Notes under the pieces: model-generated | Databases searched by the model: none | The model's input: only the letters and a program-made list of their open reading frames with translations | What the model was told of the DNA's origin: nothing | Assembly (NCBI RefSeq): GCF_021155775.2 | Contig: NC_060235.2 | Location: forward strand, 12,859,193 to 12,923,192 | Length of the DNA: 64,000 bases | Direction: 5' to 3' | Source of the DNA: Neodiprion pinetum | Lineage: Eukaryota; Arthropoda; Insecta; Hymenoptera; Diprionidae | Position numbers and translations under genes: made by a program | Part shown: in pieces, positions 10,841-21,840 of the stretch | Layout of the letters: each line of letters starts with the position of its first letter | Position numbering within the stretch: the first letter of the stretch is position 1

Positions 10841-13108
10841 ATGTATATTTTTATATATGTATATATGTATATATTCGAATATTATACATTAATATAATCA
10901 AATATGAATACATTTAGTTATACATATATTATACATTAATATAATTGAATATTAATGGAGGTAATTAGGTTAAATAATTTGATGGAATGAGGGAATAATT
11001 GATTTCAATGAATTATTTTTCTTAACTGATAATATTTATGTTTCAATGATTATGTGAGCAAATAATTGAAAAATACGTAGGATTTTTTGAACAATGATAT
11101 TCATTTTCAGTGAATTCAATTATTGTTAACAAATTTTTTTTTTTGTCAAATATCTCTTCTTCTCAACGTAAATTGAAAATCATAATATATATATATATAT
11201 ATATATATTTGTATATTATACATTAACATAATTAGATATAAATACATTTATTTGTATGTATATTATACAATAATATTATTGAATATAAATGGAGGTAATT
11301 ATGTCAAATAATTCGATAAAAAAAGGAAATAATTGATTGAATAAATTATTTTTTTTTATGAATAATATTTTTATTTCAATTATTATGTGAGCAAATAATT
11401 CAGAAATATACAGGATCTTTTCAATAACCATATACATTTTCAATGAATTTCATTATTGTGAAAAAAATTTTTTTTTCAACAATTTCTTTTTTTTCAAAAG
11501 TAAATTCAAAATTATAATATATATATATTTATATATGTTTACTTTTATATATGTATTTATGTATATATATGTATATTATACATTAATATAATTGAATATA
11601 AATGGAGGTGATTAAGTTGAATAATTTGATAAAATACGGAAGTAATTGATTTAAATAAATTATTTTTCTCAACTGATAATATTTATATTTTGAATAATAT
11701 GTGAGCAAATAATTAAAAAATACGTAGGATTTTTTGAATAATTATATTTATTTTTAATGAATTTAATTATTGTAAAAAAAATTTTTTTTCAAAAATCTCT
11801 CTTTTTTCAAAAGTAAATTCAAAATTATAATATATTTATATATATATGTATATTATTATATATGTATATATATGTATATTATCCATTAATATATCTGAAT
11901 ATGAATACATTTATTTGTATATATTATGCATTAATATAATTGAATATAGATGGAGGTAATTATGTCAAATAATTTAATAAAAAAAGGAAATAATTGATTG
12001 AATAAACTTTTTTTTTTCAAGTATAATATGTTTATTTCAATTAATATGTGAGCAAATAATTAAAAAATATACAGGATCTTTCCAATAACCATATTTATTT
12101 TTAATGAATTTTATTATTGTAAAAAAAATTTTATATTCAAATATTTCTCGTTTTTTGAAAGTCAATTTAAAATTATAATATATATATATATGTATATTAT
12201 TATATATGTATATATGTATATATATGTATATTATCCATTAATATAATTAAATATGAATGGAGGTAATTAAGTTAAATAATTCAATAAAATAAGCATATTG
12301 AATCAAATGAATTATTTTTCGTAACGGATAATATTTATATTTAAATTAATATGTGAGCAAATAATTGAAAAATACATAGGATTACTTGAATAATTATATT
12401 TATTTTCAATGAATTTAATTATAGTGAAAAAATTTTTGTTTTTCAAATTTCTTTTTTTTCAAAAGTAAATTAAAAATAATAATATACATATATATGTATA
12501 TATTTGAATATCATTCATTCATATAATCAAATATGAATACATTTATTTATATATATATCATACATTAATATTATTGAATATAAATGAAGGTAATTAGGTT
12601 GAATAATTTAATACAATAAGGACATAATTGTTTTGAATAAACTATTTTTCTTAACGGATGATATTTATATTCTCATTTATACGTGAGCAAATAATTAAAA
12701 AATACATAGAATTTTTCGGACAATTATATTTATTTTTAATGAATTTAATTACAGTGAAAAAATTTTTTTTTTCTCAAATTTCTCTTTTTTTGAAAGTAAA
12801 TTAAAAATCATAATATATATATATATGTATATATTTGAATTTTATACATTAATATAATTAAATTAAAATACATTCATCTATATATATATCATACATTAAT
12901 ATAATTGAATATAAATACATTTATTTATATATATATTATACATCAATATAATTGAATATGAATGGAGATAATCGAGTCAAATAATTTAATCAAAAACGGA
13001 AATAGTCGATTGAAATAAATTGTATTTCCTAATAGATCATATTTTTATTTCAATTAATATGTGAGTAAACAATTGAAAAACATACAGGATCTTTTCAATA
13101 ATTATATT
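10841..13108 (+). repeat. Satellite family 1, forward, first block
   Basis: Monomers of ~310-345 bp counted from the marker gaatataaatggaggtaatt (near 10950, 11290, 11600, 11950, 12255, 12580 and 12960). Two kinds alternate. Type A has gtcaaataatt, aaaaaaaggaaataattgattg and caggatcttttcaataacca. Type B has ttaaataattcaataaaat and cgtaggattttttgaataatta. All share atgtgagcaaataatt and an A-run/T-run hairpin. No gene seen. Confidence 0.9.
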
Positions 13109-13347
13109 CAGTAGTAGTTGTATAGTAGTATTATCTATTGTTTCAAAGACCAGTACAAGTCTTTAACAATCGGTTAGATAATACAATACATTTTGGCTAG
13201 AGTTTGAAAAATACAATAAAATAAAATACAATAAAATACAATAAAATAAAATTTACAAAATAAACCAGCAATTAAGAGATACATGTATGAGTAAGTAATA
13301 GCATGGCCGCGCAATCAGCAGAGGTGACGACTTGGGGATTATTCATT
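13109..13347 (-). other. LINE 3' UTR
   Basis: From the ORF2 stop to the target duplication. It contains a simple array of (A)TACAATAAA-type units on the plus strand (13207-13255) and ends in element sense with ACTACTATACAACTACTACT next to the 3' target duplication. Such a triplet tail recalls LINEs that end in short tandem repeats. Confidence 0.65.
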
Positions 13348-16300
13348 TTAGCCGAAAGCTCTGAGGCGGCAACATTGTTGAATATAGAAGAAGGTATTTT
13401 TAATCAGTGAGGTATCACTGCTGTTCAGGAAATTCCAGCGGAGATCAGTTGGAGTCACTGCAGAAGTCACGAACGGTTTGCGATAGGGCTCAAAAATTGG
13501 GCAGTTGAAGAAGAAATGCTCGAGAGTATCAGACTGATTAGTGTTGCAGATGGGGCACAGCAGCCCTGGGTTGAATTTGTAAATTATCTGGTTGAATGCT
13601 AGGCGGAAATGGTACTTGCTGGCTAATCTAACTTGCAGGAGCACTTTAAGTACATTGAAATTAACTCTTCTATTCAAAATTTCAGCCTTATTGCCAGCCA
13701 CAGGTCTTTGAAGTTGCAGTTGTAGGTAGTGTGCGTTATTCGCTCTTCTCCTGTCTTGTAGAAGATGGTTTTTGAGTTTGGCAAGAAAGTAATGCTTAAA
13801 GGCTTTCCAAGTTTCTATCTCAAGTTTTTCAAGAGCTGGGGTAAGTTCTGGTGCAAATTTACTGATTTGGTTGAGAAACAAAGCGAGCCAGTTATATTTA
13901 TCGTTGCTGTTGAAGTTCCTGAGTGCCATAAGGCGGCGTAGGCATATTTTCGGATATCTATCTTCTTCCATTTCTAGGATTTTAATAATCCAGTTCCACG
14001 TAGCTGTGATGACTTGGAGTGCTAGCGGCAATCTGCCTAGTTCAACTCTCAGTAAGGCACCTTCAGTGCTTCTTGGCATACCAAAAATTCTCTTAAAGAA
14101 TTCCACTTGGACTTGTTCGATCATATCTAAGTATCTAATAGCCCAGATTGGTGAGGCGTATATTAAGGTTGAGACAACGATGCTGTCAAATAATTTGTTA
14201 ATACACTCGAACGAATCTGTTTTTGCTTTTATGAGGGTAGGGTGTACAGCACTGAATGCCATTTTGGCTTTATTTATCGCAGCCAATGCTGTCGGTCTGC
14301 TAAATCCTGATGTCGTGATTTTTAAGCCCAGGTATTCGTAAGAGTTTGTGATGTCAATTACCTTGTCACCATAATGAAACTGTTTTAAGTTTGCTGGCCT
14401 ACCACCCCTTCTGCAAACAACAATTTTTGTTTTGTCAATGTTGACATTTAACAGGTTGTTGTCACAATAACGTTTGAGATGATTAATTTTCTTCTGCAGG
14501 TCCTTTGGCGATGAGGCTAAGATGACCAGGTCATCTGCATATAGAAGCAAGAGAATATCCAGTACACCGTCGATGTTAGTTCCAGCACAGCCTAGCTTTT
14601 TCAGGAATTTTTCTAAATCAGCAATGAAGATCAGGAAAAGGAGAGGGCTGAGCAATTCACCTTGCAGAACTCCTTCCCTTATCTGGAATTCACGCGAGAT
14701 CTCGCCATTAACTTTCAACTTGAAGTTGGCAGAATTGTAGATATTGCGTAGAAGTCTGACCAGTTTGGCACTGCAGCCGGCTTCGAAGAGTTTTATCCAG
14801 AGCAGTTTGTGCTACACCGAGTCAAATGCTCTTCTAAAGTCCACAAATAGCAGGAATTGAGATGCCATGCGTTGTCTCAGTCGACAGTTAAGTGCAGCGA
14901 GCAGAGTAAATAAGTTGTCATTGCAGCCTCTTCCAGCTCTGAATCCGGCTTGTGATTCAGGTAGTATTTTGCATTTTTCGGCCCATTTCGTCAGTCGTTT
15001 ATTTATCATATTCGTCAGCAATTTGGCAATGTGATTTATCAAGGCGATGCCTCGGTAATTTAAGGGATCTAGTTTGTCACTTTTTTTATGGATTAGAGAA
15101 ATAAGAGCCGTAAACCAATGTTCTGGCGTAGTTTCTTCCCTCAGGATTTTGTTGATTAGACATAACGTGTAAAGCTTCCAATTATATGGCATGTTCTTCA
15201 AGAATTCATTTTGGATGTCATCTGGGCCTGGCGACTTATTATTTTTACTGCTAGCGAAAGCTTTATCCAGTTCTTCCATTGTGAATTCTTTATCCAGCTC
15301 AGGATGTTCTACCCCAACGAATGTCGTAGAGTCTGGAGCGATTTGTGGGGTGATCTTGTCGTAGAAGTCTTCCCAATCTCTGAGCGGAATTGGATTAGGC
15401 AAAGATTAAGTTCGTCTGACCTCTTTTATTGTTTTTCAGAATTCTGCGGGGTTTTTTGTGTTCGCGAGAGCATCTAGCTTTTTTATTTGTAGCTTCCTTT
15501 TCTTCTTTTTGGTCAGCTTAAAGTAGTCTCTTTTAGCTCGTCTATATATCTCAAGTTGGGCGTTATTGAAGGACGCAGATTTACAATCAGCAAAGCTTTT
15601 TTTAACTAGTTCATGGGCAGAGGAATACTCCGAGTCAAACCAATCCTGTTTCCGTTTCTTGATTTTGTGGTGGCCCGTGTATGAAGTCGAGGACATTTGA
15701 GCAGCGTGTGCAGCGCCCGCGATAGCGCCCGAGAGCTTTGCGGCAATTATTTCAACATCTTCTGCCTCGAAATCGGCTGCGATGCTATTCGAGTGTCTTA
15801 AATAGTCTTTATACTCTTCCTTCTTTTCCGGCTTCCACTTGAGGCGCACTCTTCTTGCTTTCTTTTCCCAAGCATCCGGCAGTTCGTCTTTTTCGGCTGT
15901 AAGACTGATCAGAACTGGGAAGTGGTCCGACGGGTTGTGTTCTTGAATGACCTCAAGGTCTTTAATATCCTTCAGCCCGTTACTGCTGATCCAGCCAAAG
16001 TCAACTATACTGTGACCAATATGAGTGCAAGTAAATTGCGCAGGAGTGTCGCTTAATGTTCTTCCGTTTAATAAGATCAGGCTATTATTCTCCAGGCATT
16101 CAACTAGCTTTTGGCCTCTGTGGTTGGTGACTGTGTCTAAAGAAACTCTATCGGGGCTTAAATTGGATCCGAGTGTTACCTCTTCTGGCAGAGAATTAAG
16201 GTTGCCAAGTCTCGCGTTGAAATCACCGGTCAGTAGTATAGGCAGGTGTCCAAATGAGCACAGGATCTCATCTAGCGTGCTTTGGAAGAGCTCGAGAAGC

Positions 16301-16668
16301 GTGTTGATGTTCCTGGATGGTCTGAAATATATGCAGGCAGTAATTGCTTCATAATGAAATGATTTGACATGTAAGAATATCCAGCTATCTGTTGTTTCGA
16401 CTGCTTGGGCTTGAAATTGTTTTTTAAGGATAATCGCCAGCCCACCACTGGCATGCCCAGTGCTTTTTTCTTTGATAGCGTTGGCGCAAAAAGCTTGGTA
16501 GTTGTCCCAGTTACTTGGTAGAATTATAGAGTTAGTGGCCCAGGTTTCGCTTATGCAAAGAATATCAAAATCGAGTGAGAATTGATAATTAAACAGGTTG
16601 CTGATGCCTCTCGAGTTCCATGCTATTATTGCTAGTTTTTTGGCTGCAGCTGGATCAGATTTTGTAGG
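13348..16668 (-). pseudogene. LINE ORF2: apurinic endonuclease and reverse transcriptase (three nonsense codons)
   Basis: One frame of 1107 codons opens at 16668 after a TAA and ends at 13348. The endonuclease lies at residues ~10-260, with NSRG, SETW, TGDFNA and SDHFPV motifs. RT follows, with SPGPD, FRAGRG, DFRRAFDS, QGELLSPLLF and YADDLVI (~residue 708). The C-terminus has a C-C-H-C zinc motif (13490-13560). In-frame stops: TGA at 15436-15438, TAA at 15406-15408, TAG at 14812-14814. No frameshift. No ATG is visible at the start of the frame; the first candidate initiation codon I find is a GTG at 15849, after the endonuclease. This suggests translation by frameshifting from ORF1, and the slippery site at 16635-16641 puts a ribosome in exactly this frame. 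Confidence 0.85.
16632..16641 (-). promoter_or_regulatory. Putative -1 ribosomal frameshift site between LINE ORF1 and ORF2
   Basis: On the minus strand AAAAAAC (16641-16635) lies in phase A-AAA-AAC and is followed at once by the ORF1 stop TAG (16634-16632). Slipping back one base enters the ORF2 frame, which is open from 16668. I see no strong stem just downstream. The same arrangement occurs in the gypsy element at 33095-33104. Confidence 0.55.
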
Positions 16669-17855
16669 TTAGGAGTGTTCCTTTGATTTTGCACTTTGTC
16701 AGGCTTAAGTGTGTTCTGGTTGTAGTCCCAGTAGTGCCAATTACCGTCGATTTTTATCTTTTTGCCACTTATTTCTGTTTTCTGACCTAGACTTGTTCTT
16801 TCTTTCGCAATTTGAATCAGTTTCGTTCTTAGTTCAAGTTCACGGGCTGTTAGGTCGTTAACAATTGATATTTTACTTTCTTTTAAGATAGAGGCTTTAG
16901 TTGTCATTATCCTGTCTTTGGCTATTTGTGAGTTAAATTTAACTCTTATGACTTAGCCTAGCTTGTCTACCGCATGTATTTTAGCTATCTCCTCATCAGC
17001 ATTAAATTTTTCTTTGAGAAATTGTCGCGTACTTCCTTGTAATTGGGAGAGTTGCCAGTTATGGTTTTTAATAATAATATTCATTTTCTTTGTCTCTTTT
17101 TCTTGCTCCTGCAGGAGTTGCTCTACTTTTTTCAGTTTTTTATCAGCTTTCTCTAGCAGGTCCCGGGATTTTTGGCTCACCTCGCTATCCGTTACCGGCG
17201 ACTTTCTTGCAATCTGTTTCTTGAGTTCCATAATTTCAATTTCCAGCTCCGTTTGCTTGGCTTGGACACCGTGCCAGTTTTCATTCCAGGCGCTTTCAAT
17301 CTTATGCATTTCCTGTTGAACCTCCTCTATAGCTTCGGCATTGCTCTTTTTGACGTCTGAGATTTGATTTTCAAGCTTCTTGGTGTTTACAGAGGCTTCT
17401 GACCTCATTAGGCTTATTTGTTGGGTCAAGCCAAGTAGTGCCTGCCCCAAATCCGACTCCGAGCTTATTGCATTACTCTGTTCTGTAACAACGAAAGATT
17501 CAGTAGCAGTGGGTTCCATATTATTATCAGTAATGGAATTCAACTTATCTGGGCACTCCAGTGCTTTGACACTATTCACCTTTTTGAGGGGAGGCAGATC
17601 TTTTTCGGAGTCCGAAATGGAGGAGTCCAGGTCTTTTCCCGCCTCTCTTTTCCTTTTCAGGAATTCTCTGATGTCACTTTCGGAGTTTGCTCTTTCTCTG
17701 AAGGTGAATGCTTTAAGTTTCCTTCCCGGTTTATTGCCAGGTGGTGTTGGAGTTTGGTGACAGGCAGGAACCTCAATAATTGATTCAGACGGTGATACTA
17801 TTATTCGTGGCGGGTTTACTGCTAAAATTTTCTTTACGTCTTCGGCAGTAATCAT
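16632..17855 (-). pseudogene. LINE ORF1: coiled-coil nucleic-acid-binding protein (one nonsense codon)
   Basis: About 407 codons from ATG 17855; the frame is also open a little upstream. The N-terminal third is basic and Ser/Pro-rich (RKRE, PPLKK). Residues ~130-260 form a Lys/Glu/Gln coiled coil. The C-terminal part (MNIIIKNHN..., FLKEKF, VKFNS, then WHYWDYNQ) resembles the RRM-plus-CTD layout of L1-type ORF1 proteins, which bind the element RNA as trimers. A single TAA at 16953-16955 breaks it and the frame continues unchanged. It ends C-CAA-AAA-C-TAG, overlapping ORF2, which is in the -1 frame. Confidence 0.75.
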
Positions 17856-18152
17856 CCTAGGGGACTTTCTCAAATTGTAGTGCTACTCACTCCAAAAATC
17901 TCTTTTATAAATCGACAAATATAAATGTGGCCATTCTAACCTACAAAGGTTAGAGATTTTATTGACAGCTTATGTGATGTATTATTTAACAAAGAATCTT
18001 TTAACTCTCTGTACTCTAGTCGAGAAACTGGTTTTTATTTATCGTAAAATCACCTTTCTAGTCCGAACTAATTGTTGAAAATACGAAAGTTTGAATAAAT
18101 GCTGAGAGTACTAAAATTGACGTGTTTACGTTACGGCACTGAATTTCTAACC
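17856..18152 (-). other. LINE 5' UTR
   Basis: 297 bp upstream of the ORF1 ATG, starting GGTTAGAAATTCAGTGCC in element sense directly at the target duplication. It holds no ORF. Since the target duplication is present and this leader precedes ORF1, the copy is probably not 5'-truncated, or only slightly. Confidence 0.6.
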
Positions 18153-19783
18153 TCAATAATTATATTTATTTTCAATGAATTTAATTATCGAAAAAAAAAA
18201 ATTTTTTTTTTGAAAAATTTCTTTTTTTTTTTTAGGAGTAAATTCAAAATTATAATATATATATATATATATGTACATATGTATATATATGTATATTAAA
18301 CAATAATATAATTGAATATAAATGGAGGTGATTATGTTGAATAATTTAATAAAATAAGGAAATAATTGATTTAGATGAATTATTTTTCTTGACTGATAAT
18401 ATTTATATTTTGATTAATATGTGAGCAAATAATTGAAAATACGTAGGATTTATTGAATAATTATATTTATTTTTAATGAATTTAGTTATTGTAAGAAATT
18501 TTTTTTTTTTTTAAATTTCTCTTTTTCTAAAAGTAAATTAAAAATCATAATATATATAAATATATTTGTGTATTGAACATTGAAATAAATGAGAATAAAT
18601 ACATTTATTTGCATATATATTATACATTATTATAATTAAATATAAATGGAGGTAATTATGTCGAATAATTTGATGAAATATGGAAATATTTTATTTCGTA
18701 TAATATGTGAGCAAATAATCAACGAATATACAAGATCTCTTCAATAACCATATTTATTTTTAATGAATTCAATTATTGTAAAAAAATTTTTTTTTCAAAA
18801 ATTTCTCTTTTTTCAAAAGTAAATTTAAAATTATGAAATATATATATATGTATATTATTATATATGTGTATATGTATATGTATATGTATATACATGTATA
18901 TTATACATTGATATAATTCAATATAGATGGAGGTAATTGAGTTAAATAATTCAATAAAATAAGGAAATAATTGATGTAAATGAATTATTTTTCCTGACGG
19001 ATAATATTTATATCTTAATTAATATGTAAGCAAATAATTGAAAAATACGCAGGATTTTTTAAATAATTATATTTATTTCAATGATTTTAATGATGGTAAA
19101 AAAAATTTTTTTTTTCAGATTTCTCTTTTTTTAAAAGTAAATGAAAAATCATAATGTATATATATATGTATATATTTGGATATTATACATTAATATATTT
19201 GAATATAAATACATTTATTTATATATATTATACATTATTATAATTGAATCTAGATGGAGGTAATGATGTCAAATAATTTAATATAAAAAGGAAATAATTG
19301 ATTGAATAAATTATTTTTTTTAATGTATAATATTTTTATTTTAATCAATGTGTGAGCAAATAATTGAAGAATATACTGCATCTTTTTAATAACGATATTC
19401 ATTTTTAATGAATTTGATTATTGTGAAAAAAATTTTTTTTTCAAAAATTTCTTTTTTTTTGAAAGTAAATTCAAAATTCTAAAATATATATATATGTATA
19501 TTATAATGTATGTATATATGTATATATATGTATATTATACATTAATATAATTGAATATAAATGAAGGTGATCAAGTTAGATAATTCAATAAAATGAGGAA
19601 ATAATTGATTTAAATAAATTATTTTCCTAACGGATAATATTTATATTTCAATGATTATGTGAGCAAATAATCAAAAAATACGTAGGATTTTTTGAATAAT
19701 TATATTTATTTTAATGAATTTGATTATTGTGAAAAATTTTTTTTTTTTTAAATTTATCTTTTTCTAAAAGTAAATTAAACATC

Positions 19784-19818
<35 letters not shown>

Positions 19819-20554
19819 ATATTGAACATCAATATAATTAAATATAAATACATTTATTCGTATATATATTATACATTATTATAATTAAATATAAATGGAG
19901 GTAATTATGTCGAATAATTTGATGAAAAAAGGAAATAATCGATTGAATAAATTATTTTTCTCAATGAAGAATATTTTTATTCCAATTAATATGTGAGCAA
20001 ATGATTAAAAAATTCTATGGATCTTTTCAATAACTATATTTAATTTTAATGAATTACATGATTGTCAGAAAAAATTTTTTTTTCAAAAATTTCTTTTTTT
20101 TTGATAGTAAATTCGAAATTATAATATATATATACATATATATGTATACATATATGTATATATATGTATATTATACATTAATATAATTGAATATAAATTG
20201 AGGTGATCAAGTTGAATGATTTAATAAAATGAGGAAATAATTGATGTAAATGAATTATTTTTCCTAACGGATGATATTTATATCTTAATTAATATGTGAA
20301 CAGATAATTAAAAAATACGTAGGATTTTTTGAATAATTATATTTATTTCAATGATTTTAATGATGGTAAAAAAATTTTTTTTTTTTCAAATTTCTCTTTT
20401 TTCAAAAGTAAATGAAAAATCATAATATATATATATGTATATATTTGGATAATATACATTAATATATTTGAATATAAATACATTTATTTATATATATTAT
20501 ACATTAATATAATTGAATCTAGATGGAGGTAATTATGTCAAATAATTTGAAAAA
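18153..20554 (+). repeat. Satellite family 1, forward, second block (clear A/B dimers)
   Basis: Continuation of the array after the LINE. A and B monomers alternate strictly: A-type starts near 18650, 19260, 19900 and 20525 (610-640 bp apart) with B-type units between. Some units carry an extra segment acatttatttgtatatatat before the marker. No gene; I/Y-rich ORFs are TA-tract translations. Confidence 0.9.
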
Positions 20555-20809
20555 CATTGATTGAAATAAAAATATTATACATTAAAAAAAATAATTTATT
20601 CAATCAATTATTTCCTTTTTTTATTAAATTATTTGACATAATTACCTTCATCTAGATTCAATTATATTAATGTATGATATATATAAAAGAATGTATTTAT
20701 ATTCAAATATATTAATGTATAATATTCAAATATATACATATATATATATTATGATTTTTCATTTACTTTCAAAAAAAGAGAAATTTGAAGGAAAAAAAAA
20801 TTTTTTTAC
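20140..20809. repeat. Palindromic turn-round of the satellite array
   Basis: Forward units end near 20554, and the following bases are the reverse complement of the same units: for example, ggaggtaattatgtcaaat (~20525) is mirrored by ttgacataattaccttc (~20632). The right arm is interrupted by the BEL element and resumes at 28061, where it mirrors 20160-20400 almost base for base down to about 28300. The arms are thus ~0.4-0.5 kb. Confidence 0.75.
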
Positions 20810-21801
20810 TGTGCGCTGTTCGACCGAGCCGCTTGGAAGGTGTGAGTCGCTTGGAATCAAAGATGATTTGTGGTGTTGAGTTTATTTTGTATAATGCTAA
20901 TTATTTGATTTATTTACAATATGTACAGTCATTTACACGGTTTCCAAGTAATACATGGTGCAGTTTTAGTAACAATGCAATGTGGTGGAGGCGTTAGTGT
21001 TGATGTCAGTCGTCTAGGGGGATCGGTCACGGTCCTGGGCGGCGGAGTATATCTGCTGGTCAGTCGTATAGGGAGATCGGTCACGGTCCTGGGCGGCGGA
21101 GTATATCTGCTTTCCGGCGAACTGGGAGGCGTTGAGGGACGGCGGTTCTCAGTCGGTTTCACCGGAGACTCCCACTCGCTGTCAGTAGTCTGGGTGGCAA
21201 TCGTCGCAAAGAAACGCTGCGGCTCAGGAAATGGTGATACAGGAGGTGGGATGTGCCGGTAATAGCTCGGAGAAGTCAATCGCGCTCGGCGAACATCCCA
21301 CAAGGAGAGAAGCACGGCTGGTGGTCTTGTCAGTGGTCGAGCGGGAACGTCTATTGAGTGTAGCGTCCAAGGGGCAGGCGGGTTTGATGCAGTTGATCTT
21401 TGTTGGTCGCTGACCGAAGCCAGATGAAAGGAGTCCGTCATAAAACGTGGTGTCGTCAAGTCTGTTGTGAAGTCAGTCAGCTTGGTCAGTCAGTCGTTGT
21501 AGCGGTGATGAGTTGAAGCAGTGTCGTTTGGAGTCAGTTGGGAGCGTCAAAGCGTTGAACCCGAAGTGTCCTGCCGATCGGTCTGATCGGCCGTCTCTTA
21601 TTCCAGCCTCGGTGGATCTTTGATAGCGGGAGACCACGTTCGGTGATTACGTAACGCGCTCAGCTGCGTGGGTGGCGTGAGCGGCGTGCGTGACGTCACA
21701 CTTTCTTTTGGGTCGCGTGATTGGAAAGCACGCGAGGCTGGTTGCCTCGCGTGAGTTGGAAGGCGCGCGACCAATGAGTTGTGTTCACGTTGTTGTGAAC
21801 A
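20810..21801 (-). repeat. 3' LTR of the complete BEL/Pao element
   Basis: 992 bp, TGTGCGC...GTGAACA on the plus strand. It contains a tandem duplication with a 54-bp period (gtcagtcgt... near 21005 and 21059), an inverted repeat GCCGATC/GATCGGC near 21570-21590, and a terminal hairpin TGTTCAC-GTTGTT-GTGAACA. The 176-codon minus-strand ORF (20929-21459) is Pro/Thr-rich, repeats because of the 54-bp duplication, and is probably not a gene. Confidence 0.93.
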
Positions 21802-21815
21802 TTCCGCCCGCCTCA
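21802..21815 (-). other. Polypurine tract of the complete BEL element
   Basis: In element sense TGAGGCGGGCGGAA sits immediately before the 3' LTR, the expected plus-strand primer site. Confidence 0.75.
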
Positions 21816-21840
21816 CTATGTGTGCATAGTGATATTGTTG

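Larger units (their letters stand above)
13109..18152 (-). mobile_element. APE-type non-LTR retrotransposon (LINE), near full length, with 14-bp target duplication
   Basis: Two-ORF LINE of 5.04 kb. The 14-bp TCAATAATTATATT flanks both sides (13095-13108 and 18153-18166), and removing the element restores a satellite monomer. Order in element sense: 5' UTR (17856-18152), ORF1, ORF2 (endonuclease, RT, C-terminal zinc motif), 3' UTR (13109-13347). The 3' tail is a run of ACT/TAC-like triplets rather than pure poly(A). The UTR also has an array of tacaataaaa-like repeats near 13210-13255. Four nonsense codons and no frameshift indicate moderate age. The clade is uncertain (Jockey-like or L1-like features). 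Confidence 0.88.

Noticed and set aside
10841..13108. CRISPR-like regular array
   Set aside because: Units are ~320 bp, whole-unit homologous with no unique spacers, and the context is eukaryotic; it is a satellite.
20929..21459. 176-codon Pro-rich ORF in the BEL LTR, also at 27188-27718
   Set aside because: Lies within the LTR, carries only an in-frame 54-bp duplication, and has no recognisable domain; its identity in both LTRs follows from LTR identity.
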